Shown here: positions 15,350-22,635 of the stretch, piece by piece
Numbering within the stretch: the first letter of the stretch is position 1
Layout: each line of letters starts with the position of its first letter
Assembly (NCBI GenBank): GCA_038210135.1
Contig: JBBQWZ010000003.1
Location: forward strand, 128,070 to 192,069
DNA length: 64,000 bases
Direction of reading: 5' to 3'
Origin: JBBQWZ01 sp038210135
GTDB lineage: Bacteria; Acidobacteriota; Terriglobia; Bryobacterales; Bryobacteraceae
The notes under the pieces: model-generated
What the model was told of the DNA's origin: nothing
The model's database searches: none
The model's input: only the letters and a program-made list of their open reading frames with translations
Position numbers and translations under genes: made by a program

Positions 15350-16972
15350 ATGCGATCCCAGACGATCCTCCTGCTGGCCGCCGCACTCCCCCTGACCCCG
15401 CAGGAAGCGCCGACCATCAAGATCACCACCCGCATGGTGCAGGTCAACGTCATCGTGCGCGACAAAAAAGGCCCCGTCAGCGATCTCAAAAAGGAAGACT
15501 TCACGCTGCTCGAGCAAGGCAAGCCGCGCACCATCGCATCCTTCTCCGTCGCCGCCTCCGCCAACACGCCCGCCCCCACCGGAGCCGCCAAGCTTCCCCC
15601 CAACATCTTCTCGAACCAGATGGACCGCGACGCCACCTCGGCCAACAACGTCACCGTCGTCCTGCTCGACGGACTCAACACGCCCATCGCCGATCAAGCC
15701 TACGCGCGCAAAGCCGTCATTCAATTTCTCGAGTCCCTTCACCGCGAGGACCGCATCGCGCTCTACGTCCTCGGCGGCACTCTCCGAGTGCTTCACGATT
15801 TCACCAGCGACTACGATCAATTGCGCGCCGCCATCGCGCGCTCGAAGGGCGAGAATATCGGCCACCTCGACGCCTCCGAGCCGGATGTCAGCGACACCGG
15901 AACCGCTATCGACGACTTCCTGAACGGCGCCAATCAGAAGATCTCGGACTTCTACACTGTCGATCGCGTCCGCCGCACGACCGAAGCCCTCGAGGCCATC
16001 GCGCGCCACGTCAGCAGCGTGCCCGGCCGCAAGAATCTCGTCTGGGTTTCCGGCAGCTTTCCCTTCTCTATCGGCCTCGACGGTCCCATGGGCGGCACCA
16101 ACGAGCAACGTACTTTCAGTGACGAAATTCAACGCGCCACCCGGCGCCTCAATCAGGCCAACCTCGCCGTCTATCCCGTGGATGCCCGCGGCTTGGTCGG
16201 CCTTCCGAAATCCATGACCGCCGCCGCCCCGAGTCGCAGTATCCGTGCCGGTGCCCCGCCTCCAAAGATCAACTTTCGTCCCACCGGCCTCGACACCATG
16301 GACGAAATCGCCTCCCGCACCGGCGGCAAGGCGTTCTACAACACCAACGACATTCGCGGAGCGATCGTGAAGGCCACCGAGGACGCCGAGCTTACCTATA
16401 CGCTCGGCTTCTATCCGGCATCGGAGGAGCTCGATGGAAAATTCCACGAGCTGAAAGTGAAGGTCGCTCGTTCGGGCGTGGACGTCCGCTACCGCAAAGG
16501 CTATCTGGCCGTGGACTCGCCAGTGCCCACCGATAAACAGCAACTCGACGATTTGAAAGCGGCCGCCGTCGGTCCGCTCGACCTCACCGAAATCGCCGTG
16601 TCCACGAGAGTCGATGTCGTCAACGAGCCCAAACCGGGCACGCTGCAACTCACCATGCTGATCGATGCCCACGACCTGCAGCTCGAGAAGATCGGCGAGA
16701 AATGGACCGGCAAAGCCCAGCTCATGATCCTCCAGGTCGGCGCCGACCAGAAGATCGTCGGCAACTTAAGTGAGGCCTTCAAGATCAACCTCACCGACGA
16801 TCAGTACAAGGCCATCCTGCAAAAAGGAATGCTGATCGCCAAGCGCGTCGAGCCCGCGAAGGACGTGAAGCAGGTCCGCGTTCTGATGCAAGACAAAACC
16901 ACCGGCAAGATCGGCTCCCTCCGAATGCCGGTCGCGCAAATCCTAGCCGCCAAACCACCCGATCTGAAATAG
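15350..16972 (+). CDS. Secreted VWFA-related protein of the acidobacterial type
   Basis: The 540-residue product has a short signal-like N-terminus (MRSQTILLLAAALPLTPQEA) and then the pattern of the acidobacterial VWFA-related family: IKITTRMVQVNVIVRDKKGP, DLKKEDFTLLEQGKP (residues 45-60), and a von Willebrand A fold from about residue 95 (NVTVVLLDGLNTPIADQ). The metal-site motif is DGLNT, not DxSxS, so metal-dependent adhesion is doubtful. The C-terminal part keeps the YTLGFYPASEELDGKFHELKVKV and VRYRKGYLA blocks. Function is unknown; the family is very abundant in these bacteria and assumed to act outside the cytoplasm. A TACACT ends 6 nt before the ATG, consistent with a leaderless mRNA. 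Confidence 0.9.
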   Translation: MRSQTILLLAAALPLTPQEAPTIKITTRMVQVNVIVRDKKGPVSDLKKEDFTLLEQGKPRTIASFSVAASANTPAPTGAAKLPPNIFSNQMDRDATSANNVTVVLLDGLNTPIADQAYARKAVIQFLESLHREDRIALYVLGGTLRVLHDFTSDYDQLRAAIARSKGENIGHLDASEPDVSDTGTAIDDFLNGANQKISDFYTVDRVRRTTEALEAIARHVSSVPGRKNLVWVSGSFPFSIGLDGPMGGTNEQRTFSDEIQRATRRLNQANLAVYPVDARGLVGLPKSMTAAAPSRSIRAGAPPPKINFRPTGLDTMDEIASRTGGKAFYNTNDIRGAIVKATEDAELTYTLGFYPASEELDGKFHELKVKVARSGVDVRYRKGYLAVDSPVPTDKQQLDDLKAAAVGPLDLTEIAVSTRVDVVNEPKPGTLQLTMLIDAHDLQLEKIGEKWTGKAQLMILQVGADQKIVGNLSEAFKINLTDDQYKAILQKGMLIAKRVEPAKDVKQVRVLMQDKTTGKIGSLRMPVAQILAAKPPDLK

Positions 16973-16989
16973 AAGTGGCCTAGCCAAGT

Positions 16990-17010
16990 GGCATAGGCCT
17001 CCGGCCTGTG
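16990..17010. repeat. Short palindromic repeat, TAGGCCTCCGGCCT family
   Basis: Core TAGGCCTCCGGCCT with flanks GGCA and GTG; AGGCC pairs with GGCCT around TCC. It lies 17 nt after the VWFA stop. The same element recurs at 22369, 33232, 34147 (inverted), 49921, 49949 and 52888. Confidence 0.95.
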
Positions 17011-17064
17011 CCCGAAATCAAAACCACCCGCAACAACGCAAGCCGCCGTAGCAGCAAGCGCCAA

Positions 17065-17240
17065 ATCCGAGCCGAGCCCAAAGTGCTCCGAAGGAGCACG
17101 ACGGCAGCGGACAAGCTCCGAAGGAGCACGGCGGAAGCGGACAAGCTCCGAAGGAGCACGTCGGAAGCAGACAAGCTCCGAAGGAGCAAGTCGGGCGCGG
17201 ACAAGGTCCGAAGGAGCAAGTCGGGCGACAAACCACTCCA
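17065..17240. repeat. Tandem array of CTCCGAAGGAG hairpins, 30-bp period
   Basis: Five copies of the unit CTCCGAAGGAGCA are spaced at 30 bp, separated by fillers of the form CGNCGGAAGCGGACAAG. The first copy is a perfect GTGCTCC-GAA-GGAGCAC hairpin (17083-17099); later copies lose the outer base pairs. Single copies of the same element occur at 48376-48392 and 54178-54194, each preceded by GAGCCGCG and followed by GTCGGAAGCGGAC or similar. Confidence 0.93.
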
Positions 17241-17313
17241 CGACAGCTTCCGAAATCCTCCCCGATGTTCTATGCTCTGGTAGTCCGGATCGCGGACCCC
17301 GGGAGCTCCCTTC

Positions 17314-18843
17314 ATGAACCGTGTCGTATTCGCCCTCCTCACCGCGGCGCCGGCCATCGCCGGTATCTTCGCGCCGATCCCCACGCAAAACGGAATCCTC
17401 GCCGGCGTTCCCGGCAAGAATGACAAAGTCCGCGTCTACAAAGGAATCCCCTACGCTGCGCCGCCCGTCGGCGACCTTCGCTGGAAGGAGCCTCAACCCG
17501 CCGCCTCCTGGACCGGTATCAAACCCGCTAGTGAATTCGCCCCATCCTGCCCGCAGGCCCTCTATCCCGAAACCTCGCCCTATTACCAGTCGGCTTTCCC
17601 GCGCAGCGAAGACTGCCTCTATCTCAACGTCTGGACCGCGTCGCACTCCGCCAACGTCAAGCGTCCCGTCATGGTTTGGATCCACGGCGGAGGCTACACC
17701 CGCGGCTCCGGCGCGACCCCCACCTACGACGGCGAAATCCTTGCCGCCAAAGGCGCCGTCATCGTCACCGTCAACTATCGCCTCGGCGCCTTCGGCTTCT
17801 TCGCCCATCCGGAATTGACCCGCGAATCTCCCAATCATTCATCCGGCAACTACGGTCTGCTCGACATGGTCGCTGCGCTGCAATGGGTCGAGAAGAACAT
17901 CGCCGCGTTCGGCGGAGACCCTAAGCGCGTGACCATCTTCGGCGAATCCGCCGGCTCAAGCGCCGTTAATTTCCTGATGGCGTCGCCCCTCGCGAAAGGT
18001 CTCTTCCACCGCGTCATCGGAGAAAGCGGCGCGAACTTCGGCCGCAAAATCACGCTCGCCGAAGTGGAACAAACCGGTGCCAAGCTAGGCGACCTCGCCT
18101 CGCTGCGCGCAAAGTCCACCGACGAAGTCATGAAGATGGCCGGAGCGCGTCCGTGCGTCGATGGCTACTTCCTCAAACAAGACGTGTCCGCCGTGTTCGC
18201 GCAAGCGAAGCAGAACGACGTGCCCGTCATCGCCGGCTACAACGCCGACGAGACCCGCGTGCTCGCTCCCCTGCCCGCCAACGCGACCGCCGCCACGGTC
18301 CGCGACCAGTTGAAATCGCGCTACGGCAAAGCCTTCGACGAGTTCGCCAAGGTCTATCCAGTGGCCACGGATACCCAAACCTTCGACGCCTATTACGACA
18401 GCACCAAGGACGCCGGCATGGGCCTGCAGATGCGGACCTGGGCGCGCGAGCAAACCAAGTCCGGCAAGGCTCCGGCGTATCTTTATTACTTCACGCGCAT
18501 TCCTCCCGGGAAAACCAGCGCCACGCTGCGCTCGTATCACGCGGCCGAAATCGCCTACGTTTTCGGCAACCTGGCGCCAACGCGTTCGTGGGAAGACACC
18601 GACCGCAAACTCTCTGACGCCATGTCGAGCTATTGGGTGAACTTCGCCGCCACCGGCAATCCCAATGGCAAAGGCCTGCCGAAGTGGCCGGGCTACGACG
18701 CCGCGAGCGACGCTTCGCTCGTCTTCGGCAACGTCATCCAAGTGAAGAAACAGGTCAACAAGGCCGGCCTCGATTTCTTTGAAAAGCACACTGCCGCCGA
18801 AGTTCCAGCGGCTCCGCGATCGGGCGGACAGCGAGACCGGTAA
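17314..18843 (+). CDS. Secreted type-B carboxylesterase/lipase
   Basis: The 509-residue product has an N-terminal signal peptide (MNRVVFALLTAAPAIAG) and the complete alpha/beta-hydrolase pattern of type-B carboxylesterases: YKGIPYAAPPVGDLRWKEPQ, the SEDCLYLNVW block near residue 103, the oxyanion HGGGYTRGSG near residue 125, the nucleophile Ser in FGESAGSSAV near residue 212, and the catalytic His in SYHAAEIAYVFGN near residue 408. It should hydrolyse carboxylic esters outside the cytoplasm; the natural substrate is unknown. It is followed after 4 nt by the cyclase-family gene, so the two are probably one operon. Confidence 0.93.
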   Translation: MNRVVFALLTAAPAIAGIFAPIPTQNGILAGVPGKNDKVRVYKGIPYAAPPVGDLRWKEPQPAASWTGIKPASEFAPSCPQALYPETSPYYQSAFPRSEDCLYLNVWTASHSANVKRPVMVWIHGGGYTRGSGATPTYDGEILAAKGAVIVTVNYRLGAFGFFAHPELTRESPNHSSGNYGLLDMVAALQWVEKNIAAFGGDPKRVTIFGESAGSSAVNFLMASPLAKGLFHRVIGESGANFGRKITLAEVEQTGAKLGDLASLRAKSTDEVMKMAGARPCVDGYFLKQDVSAVFAQAKQNDVPVIAGYNADETRVLAPLPANATAATVRDQLKSRYGKAFDEFAKVYPVATDTQTFDAYYDSTKDAGMGLQMRTWAREQTKSGKAPAYLYYFTRIPPGKTSATLRSYHAAEIAYVFGNLAPTRSWEDTDRKLSDAMSSYWVNFAATGNPNGKGLPKWPGYDAASDASLVFGNVIQVKKQVNKAGLDFFEKHTAAEVPAAPRSGGQRDR

Positions 18844-18847
18844 GCGC

Positions 18848-19795
18848 ATGCGCATCGTTCTCTCCTTGCTCCTGCTCGCCGGTTCCGCGTACGCCGAAGA
18901 TCACATAACGGTCAAGGCCGACGTCGACCGCTGGATGAAAGAGCTTTCGAATTGGGGCCGCTGGGGCAAAGACGACCAGCTCGGAGCGCTCAATCTCATC
19001 ACGCCCGCCAAACGCAAAGAGGCCTTGAATCTGGTGAAAGACGGTTATCCGGTTTCACTCGCGCATGACATCGAAACCGAAAAGGCCGCCGACAATGCCA
19101 ATCCGTTCACCCATACGATGATCCTCGCCGGCAGCTTCGCGCTCGACTCCATTGCCGTCAACTATCACGGCTACGCGCACACTCACATGGATGCGCTTTG
19201 CCACATGTTCTACGAAGGCAAAATGTACAACGGCTTCCCGCAAACCGAGGTGACCAAGGCGGGCGCGGGCAAGCTGGCCATCTTGAACGCGAAGCAAGGC
19301 GTGATGACGCGCGGCATCCTGATGGACATCGCGCGCCTCAAGGGCGTCGAGTACCTGGAGCCAGGAACGCCCATTTATCCCGAAGATCTATCGGCGTGGG
19401 AAAAGCAAGCTGGCGTGAAGGTGTCGCCCGGCGATGTCGTCTTCATTCGCACCGGACGCTGGGCACGCCGCGCCGAAAAGGGTCCGTGGGACGCGGGCCG
19501 GAATGCCGCCGGCATGCATGCGTCCTGCGCAAAGTGGCTCCGCGATCGCGACGTCGCCATGGTCGGATCGGATGTAGCAAGCGACGTCACTCCGTCGCAG
19601 GTTCCGGGCGTGACGCTGCCGATTCATCAATTGCTGCTGGTCGCAATGGGAGTCCATATCTTCGACAATTGCGATCTCGAAGCCGTGTCGAAAGCCGCCG
19701 CCGACCGCAAGCGCTGGGCCTTCCTCCTGACTGCGGCTCCCATGGCCGTAAGGGGAGGAACCGGCTCCCCTTTGAATCCCATCGCAACCTTCTAA
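18848..19795 (+). CDS. Exported cyclase-family (kynurenine-formamidase-like) hydrolase
   Basis: About 315 residues from the ATG at 18848, where a signal peptide begins (MRIVLSLLLLAGSAYA). The frame is open further upstream within the esterase gene, but the signal peptide and 4-nt spacing fix the start. The family metal-binding block is HGYAHTHMDALCH (near residues 108-120), corresponding to HxxTHxDxPxH in kynurenine formamidases and related metal hydrolases. Additional conserved pieces are GDVVFIRTGRW and GSDVASD. Such enzymes hydrolyse amides, formamides or lactone-like rings. A secreted version beside a secreted esterase suggests scavenging of esters or lactones, an inference only. Confidence 0.88.
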   Translation: MRIVLSLLLLAGSAYAEDHITVKADVDRWMKELSNWGRWGKDDQLGALNLITPAKRKEALNLVKDGYPVSLAHDIETEKAADNANPFTHTMILAGSFALDSIAVNYHGYAHTHMDALCHMFYEGKMYNGFPQTEVTKAGAGKLAILNAKQGVMTRGILMDIARLKGVEYLEPGTPIYPEDLSAWEKQAGVKVSPGDVVFIRTGRWARRAEKGPWDAGRNAAGMHASCAKWLRDRDVAMVGSDVASDVTPSQVPGVTLPIHQLLLVAMGVHIFDNCDLEAVSKAAADRKRWAFLLTAAPMAVRGGTGSPLNPIATF

Positions 19796-20367
19796 GAGCG
19801 TCCGCTTAAGAGAGACCGCCTAACCGAGCCCGCCGATCCACCCCGTCGCCAACAAGTGGCTTCGTTTCGTAAACCCGAATCCGAGAAGCGGACGCCAACA
19901 AGTCGCTTCGTTTCGCAAATCCAAGGCGCGATCGGTAATGCCGTCGCTCACTAAATCCCCACCTGGCTTGAACCCGGAGCGTAAGCGACGGGACTTCCGG
20001 TTCTAATACTCTAGGATTCCGCGCGATCTCACACAAATTCGTAAGATCGCGCTCCCTCAATCCAATCAACCGCCCACGGCGGTGCGGCCGGTGACCCCAA
20101 GATCGACAGGCGCTGTTTATAGTGATATCACCACCCAGCGGCATCAAGCCGCGACTGTAAGGAACCGTACTTGTTCCCTCTATCCCCGAGGGGATTTAAC
20201 TCATCCGCCTGCGCGCCCACACCCAATCCCGAACGAAACCCACAAAGCGCTGCGCCTAAACACCAGGATTTAAGGCAACTAAACGACGCACTTCCCTCGT
20301 TTCAACCACTTAGCACTTGGCACAAGACCTGCCATAGCTTACCCCGAAGAAGGAGGAGTTAATCAAC
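19796..20367. other. Gene-free stretch with hairpin repeats and a sigma-54-type promoter
   Basis: No credible gene in 570 bp. Contents: a direct repeat of CCAACAAGTSGCTTCGTTTCG (near 19850 and 19896), one hairpin copy at 19973-19992 (CCCG-GA-GC-GTAA-GC-GA-CGGG), a GCGCGATCT...AGATCGCGC-type inverted repeat near 20016-20052, a decayed hairpin near 20148, and the promoter and Shine-Dalgarno sequence of the cytochrome gene. Confidence 0.7.
20317..20333 (+). promoter_or_regulatory. Candidate sigma-54 (-24/-12) promoter for the cytochrome c gene
   Basis: The sequence TTGGCACAAGACCTGCC places GG and GC exactly as in the sigma-54 consensus (TGGCAC, N5, then NTGC). The predicted transcription start would be about 12 nt further, leaving a roughly 20-nt leader containing GGAGGAG before the ATG at 20368. 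No sigma-54 activator gene is in the window. Confidence 0.5.
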
Positions 20368-20784
20368 ATGCTCCGTCGCCTGGCAATTGTCTGCGCGCTA
20401 TTTGCGACCACGATCCTGAGCGCCCAGCCCGCAGTTAAGAAAGTCTCTCCCTCACAAACCTCGCCGGCCTCCGGCAAGGAAATGTTCGCCTCCTACTGCT
20501 CCGCCTGTCATGGCAAGGATGCGATCGGAAACGGACCGGCTGCCTCCGCGCTCAAAGTGACGCCAGCCGATCTCACCAGCCTGACGGCCCGGAATAGTGG
20601 TAAATTTCCCGAGCTGAAAGTGTATTCCGCCATCAAGGGCGATAACGAAATGCCCGCTCACGGTTCGAAAGATATGCCGGTTTGGGGCAGTGTGTTCGCA
20701 GCCATGGCGCATGGAAACGAAGGCGAAATCCAGATGCGGATCTCCAACCTGGTCGCCTATGTGAAGTCCATTCAAAAAATGTAG
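20368..20784 (+). CDS. Small exported c-type cytochrome
   Basis: The 138-residue product has a signal peptide (residues 1-20, ending LSAQ) and a single haem-binding CSACH (Cys44, Cys47, His48) in the context FASYCSACHGKDAIGNGPAA. A likely distal Met is in NEMPAHG or DMPVWG near residue 95-105. It is a monohaem class I cytochrome c, probably periplasmic and moving electrons between larger complexes. GGAGGAG lies 8-10 nt before the ATG, the strongest Shine-Dalgarno in the window. A strong terminator follows, so it is a single-gene transcript, possibly under sigma-54. Confidence 0.93.
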   Translation: MLRRLAIVCALFATTILSAQPAVKKVSPSQTSPASGKEMFASYCSACHGKDAIGNGPAASALKVTPADLTSLTARNSGKFPELKVYSAIKGDNEMPAHGSKDMPVWGSVFAAMAHGNEGEIQMRISNLVAYVKSIQKM

Positions 20785-21110
20785 CTGTTGCTACCAACCG
20801 AACCCTCGAAAGATCCACCGCGGCCACCCTCCGAGTCCGCGGTGGATCTATTTCTTAAAGAACACCAAGGCGCCAAACCGAGCCGCGAAACCGAGGCGCG
20901 TCAGGCCGCGCTCACTAACATCAGCACCGAACCGCGACCGTAAGGGAGCGGACTTCCTCCCACAAAGCTCGTAAGGCCACGCTCTCTAGCCCTCCGCCCA
21001 CAAACTCTAAATGGAACCCCGAGCGTCAGCCACGGGACCGGCATTTCAGCGACCCGCCCTCCGCCCCATCCCACCTGAGAATAATCCGCCGCGCCGCCCA
21101 CGTAGAAAGT
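20785..21110. other. Gene-free stretch: terminator and hairpin repeats
   Basis: It contains the cytochrome terminator (20811-20856), hairpin copies at 20932-20951 (CCGC-GA-CC-GTAA-GG-GA-GCGG) and 21017-21036 (CCCC-GA-GC-GTCA-GC-CA-CGGG), and GGCCGCGCTC-type short repeats near 20900 and 20970. I see no gene. Confidence 0.75.
20811..20856 (+). terminator. Intrinsic terminator after the cytochrome c gene
   Basis: A 13-bp stem AGATCCACCGCGG (20811-20823) / CCGCGGTGGATCT (20837-20849) is followed by ATTTCTT. Confidence 0.88.
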
Positions 21111-21803
21111 GTGAAGCGAGTTCTGCTGATTCTGTGGACCACGGCCGGCCTGGCTGAAGCGGCCTCCCCTGCAAACGATGCCTTCGCCCGATCGCTGATT
21201 TGGGTTTCGAATCTTTCCCCGCGCGAGATGGCCGCCCAGGACCAGCCGGTCGCGCCCGCGGCATTGCCCCTGGTTCTTCAACTCCGCATTCTCGATGGCG
21301 AGGGCGTCGTTTACGGGCTCGGATCCCGCGCCACTCACGGCATCACAGTGCAGGTTACAGACGAAACCGGACACCCTGTCGCCGGAGCCGCGGTCAGTTT
21401 CGTTCTGCCCAATGACGGACCTTCCGGCACTTTCGAGAATGGCGCGAAAGCCGAAGTTGTCGTCACCAAATCCGACGGCCGCGCCGCCGTATGGGGCATG
21501 CGTTGGAACAAAACAGCCGGCCAGGTGGAAGTTCGCATCACCGCCCTCAAGGACCCGGCCCGCGCCGGCGCCGTCACGCACGTTGTCCTGAGTCCGAAGG
21601 TCGCAGCCGCACAGAAATCGCCCACCGAACACGCGTATCACAACGGAAAACGATGGACCACCATCCTGCTGGTCGCCGCCGGAGTCGCCGGTGCGGGGTT
21701 GGCCGCCGGCCTGGTTGCGGGAAACAACTCGACGCCGGCATTCGCCACCGTTTCAACCGCTCCGAAAATCGGAACGCCGTCCATCATTCTCGGCAAACCA
21801 TAA
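21111..21803 (+). CDS. Exported Big-1-like protein with C-terminal membrane anchor
   Basis: The 230-residue product starts with GTG and a signal peptide (residues 1-18). Residues 60-145 look like a bacterial Ig-like (Big-1/invasin) domain: ITVQVTDETGHPVAGAAVSF and TKSDGRAAVWGMRW. A hydrophobic helix follows near residues 183-205 (TTILLVAAGVAGAGLAAGLV), then a short tail, so the domain is probably displayed on the membrane. It is the first of three consecutive genes for exported proteins (21111-23996). Function is unknown; Big-1 domains usually take part in adhesion or surface display. Confidence 0.75.
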   Translation: MKRVLLILWTTAGLAEAASPANDAFARSLIWVSNLSPREMAAQDQPVAPAALPLVLQLRILDGEGVVYGLGSRATHGITVQVTDETGHPVAGAAVSFVLPNDGPSGTFENGAKAEVVVTKSDGRAAVWGMRWNKTAGQVEVRITALKDPARAGAVTHVVLSPKVAAAQKSPTEHAYHNGKRWTTILLVAAGVAGAGLAAGLVAGNNSTPAFATVSTAPKIGTPSIILGKP

Positions 21804-21825
21804 GCCTCAATAGAAGGAGCCGCAC

Positions 21826-22635
21826 TTGATCTCGCGCGCCACTCTCACCCACAAAGCGTTTCAAGCCTCGCTCGCCTGCCTGGCCTTCGCCATCCTGGCC
21901 GAAAACGCGGCCGCGCAACTCACCGCGCCCTCCGCCGGCTTCGTCCGTCAGCGCGACGGAACCGTCCGCCAACTGTCCGGCCTCGCCGGAAACTATGTGG
22001 CCGGCGTCCCCGTCCACCCGGAACCCGCTCTAGCCTTCGCCTTCGATTCCCAGGGAGGCATCATGCAAACCGCCAGCGGCATTTTCGCACTCGATGACCA
22101 GGGCCGCGAACTCGCCCGCTTCGATCCCCCTCCCGGACCCGCCGTCCTCAACGCGACGCTCGCCTACTTCGCCTCCAATCAATCCCTGTGGACGTATGCG
22201 AAGGACGCGCAGAGCCTGCCCCTGCCCCTGCTCCCCTTCGACGGAACGGTCCTCGCGATTGGCGGCTCCGCCAGCGCCGTCACCCTCGCCGTCCGCCGCA
22301 ACGACGAAATCTGGCGTCTACGAATCGCCGCTGACGGCTCCGTCTATTCGCAGGAAGCACTGCAAGTTGGCATAGGCCTCCGGCCTGTGCAAACCAACCT
22401 CTCCGCGATCTTGCTTCTACCCAACGGAATCCTGTACTCCACCGACGCCGACATCTTCTATATCGACGACTCGACCCATCTCACCAAGCATTGGACCCTG
22501 AGCGAACGCGTCGAAAGCATCGCCAGTATGTCCCCCGCATCGTTCCAAATCACAACGGCAACATCGATGTACGCGCTGCGCCTCGACCGCGACGTCATGT
22601 CGCTACTACCAGAATCGAGTCCGGAGCCAATATGA
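21826..22635 (+). CDS. Exported hypothetical protein carrying an in-frame palindromic repeat
   Basis: The 269-residue product starts with TTG at 21826, with AGAAGGAG about 7 nt upstream, and has a signal peptide (residues 9-31, ending NAAAQ). I do not recognise a domain, but repeated strands of the form GTVRQLSGLAGNYV, GGIMQTASGIFALDD and NGILYSTDADIFYIDD suggest a small beta-propeller. Residues 182-188 (GIGLRPV) are encoded by a copy of the TAGGCCTCCGGCCT repeat (22369-22390) in frame. Its stop overlaps the next start (ATGA). Confidence 0.75.
   Translation: MISRATLTHKAFQASLACLAFAILAENAAAQLTAPSAGFVRQRDGTVRQLSGLAGNYVAGVPVHPEPALAFAFDSQGGIMQTASGIFALDDQGRELARFDPPPGPAVLNATLAYFASNQSLWTYAKDAQSLPLPLLPFDGTVLAIGGSASAVTLAVRRNDEIWRLRIAADGSVYSQEALQVGIGLRPVQTNLSAILLLPNGILYSTDADIFYIDDSTHLTKHWTLSERVESIASMSPASFQITTATSMYALRLDRDVMSLLPESSPEPI
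22369..22390 (+). repeat. TAGGCCTCCGGCCT-family repeat inside a coding region
   Basis: The same palindromic element that is otherwise intergenic lies within the gene 21826-22635 and is read in frame as GIGLRPV, without a frameshift or stop. Confidence 0.93.

Larger units (their letters stand above)
16973..17313. other. Gene-free stretch filled with repeats
   Basis: It holds one copy of the TAGGCCTCCGGCCT family (16990-17010) and the 30-bp-period GAAGGAGC array (17065-17240). The last 70 bases precede the esterase gene and include TTCCGA, a 17-bp gap and TATGCT (17248-17276), a weak promoter candidate, and GGGAG before the ATG. Confidence 0.7.

Noticed and set aside
15233..16672. 479-codon frame opposite the VWFA gene
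   Set aside because: Antisense shadow of a recognised gene, without signal peptide or domain.
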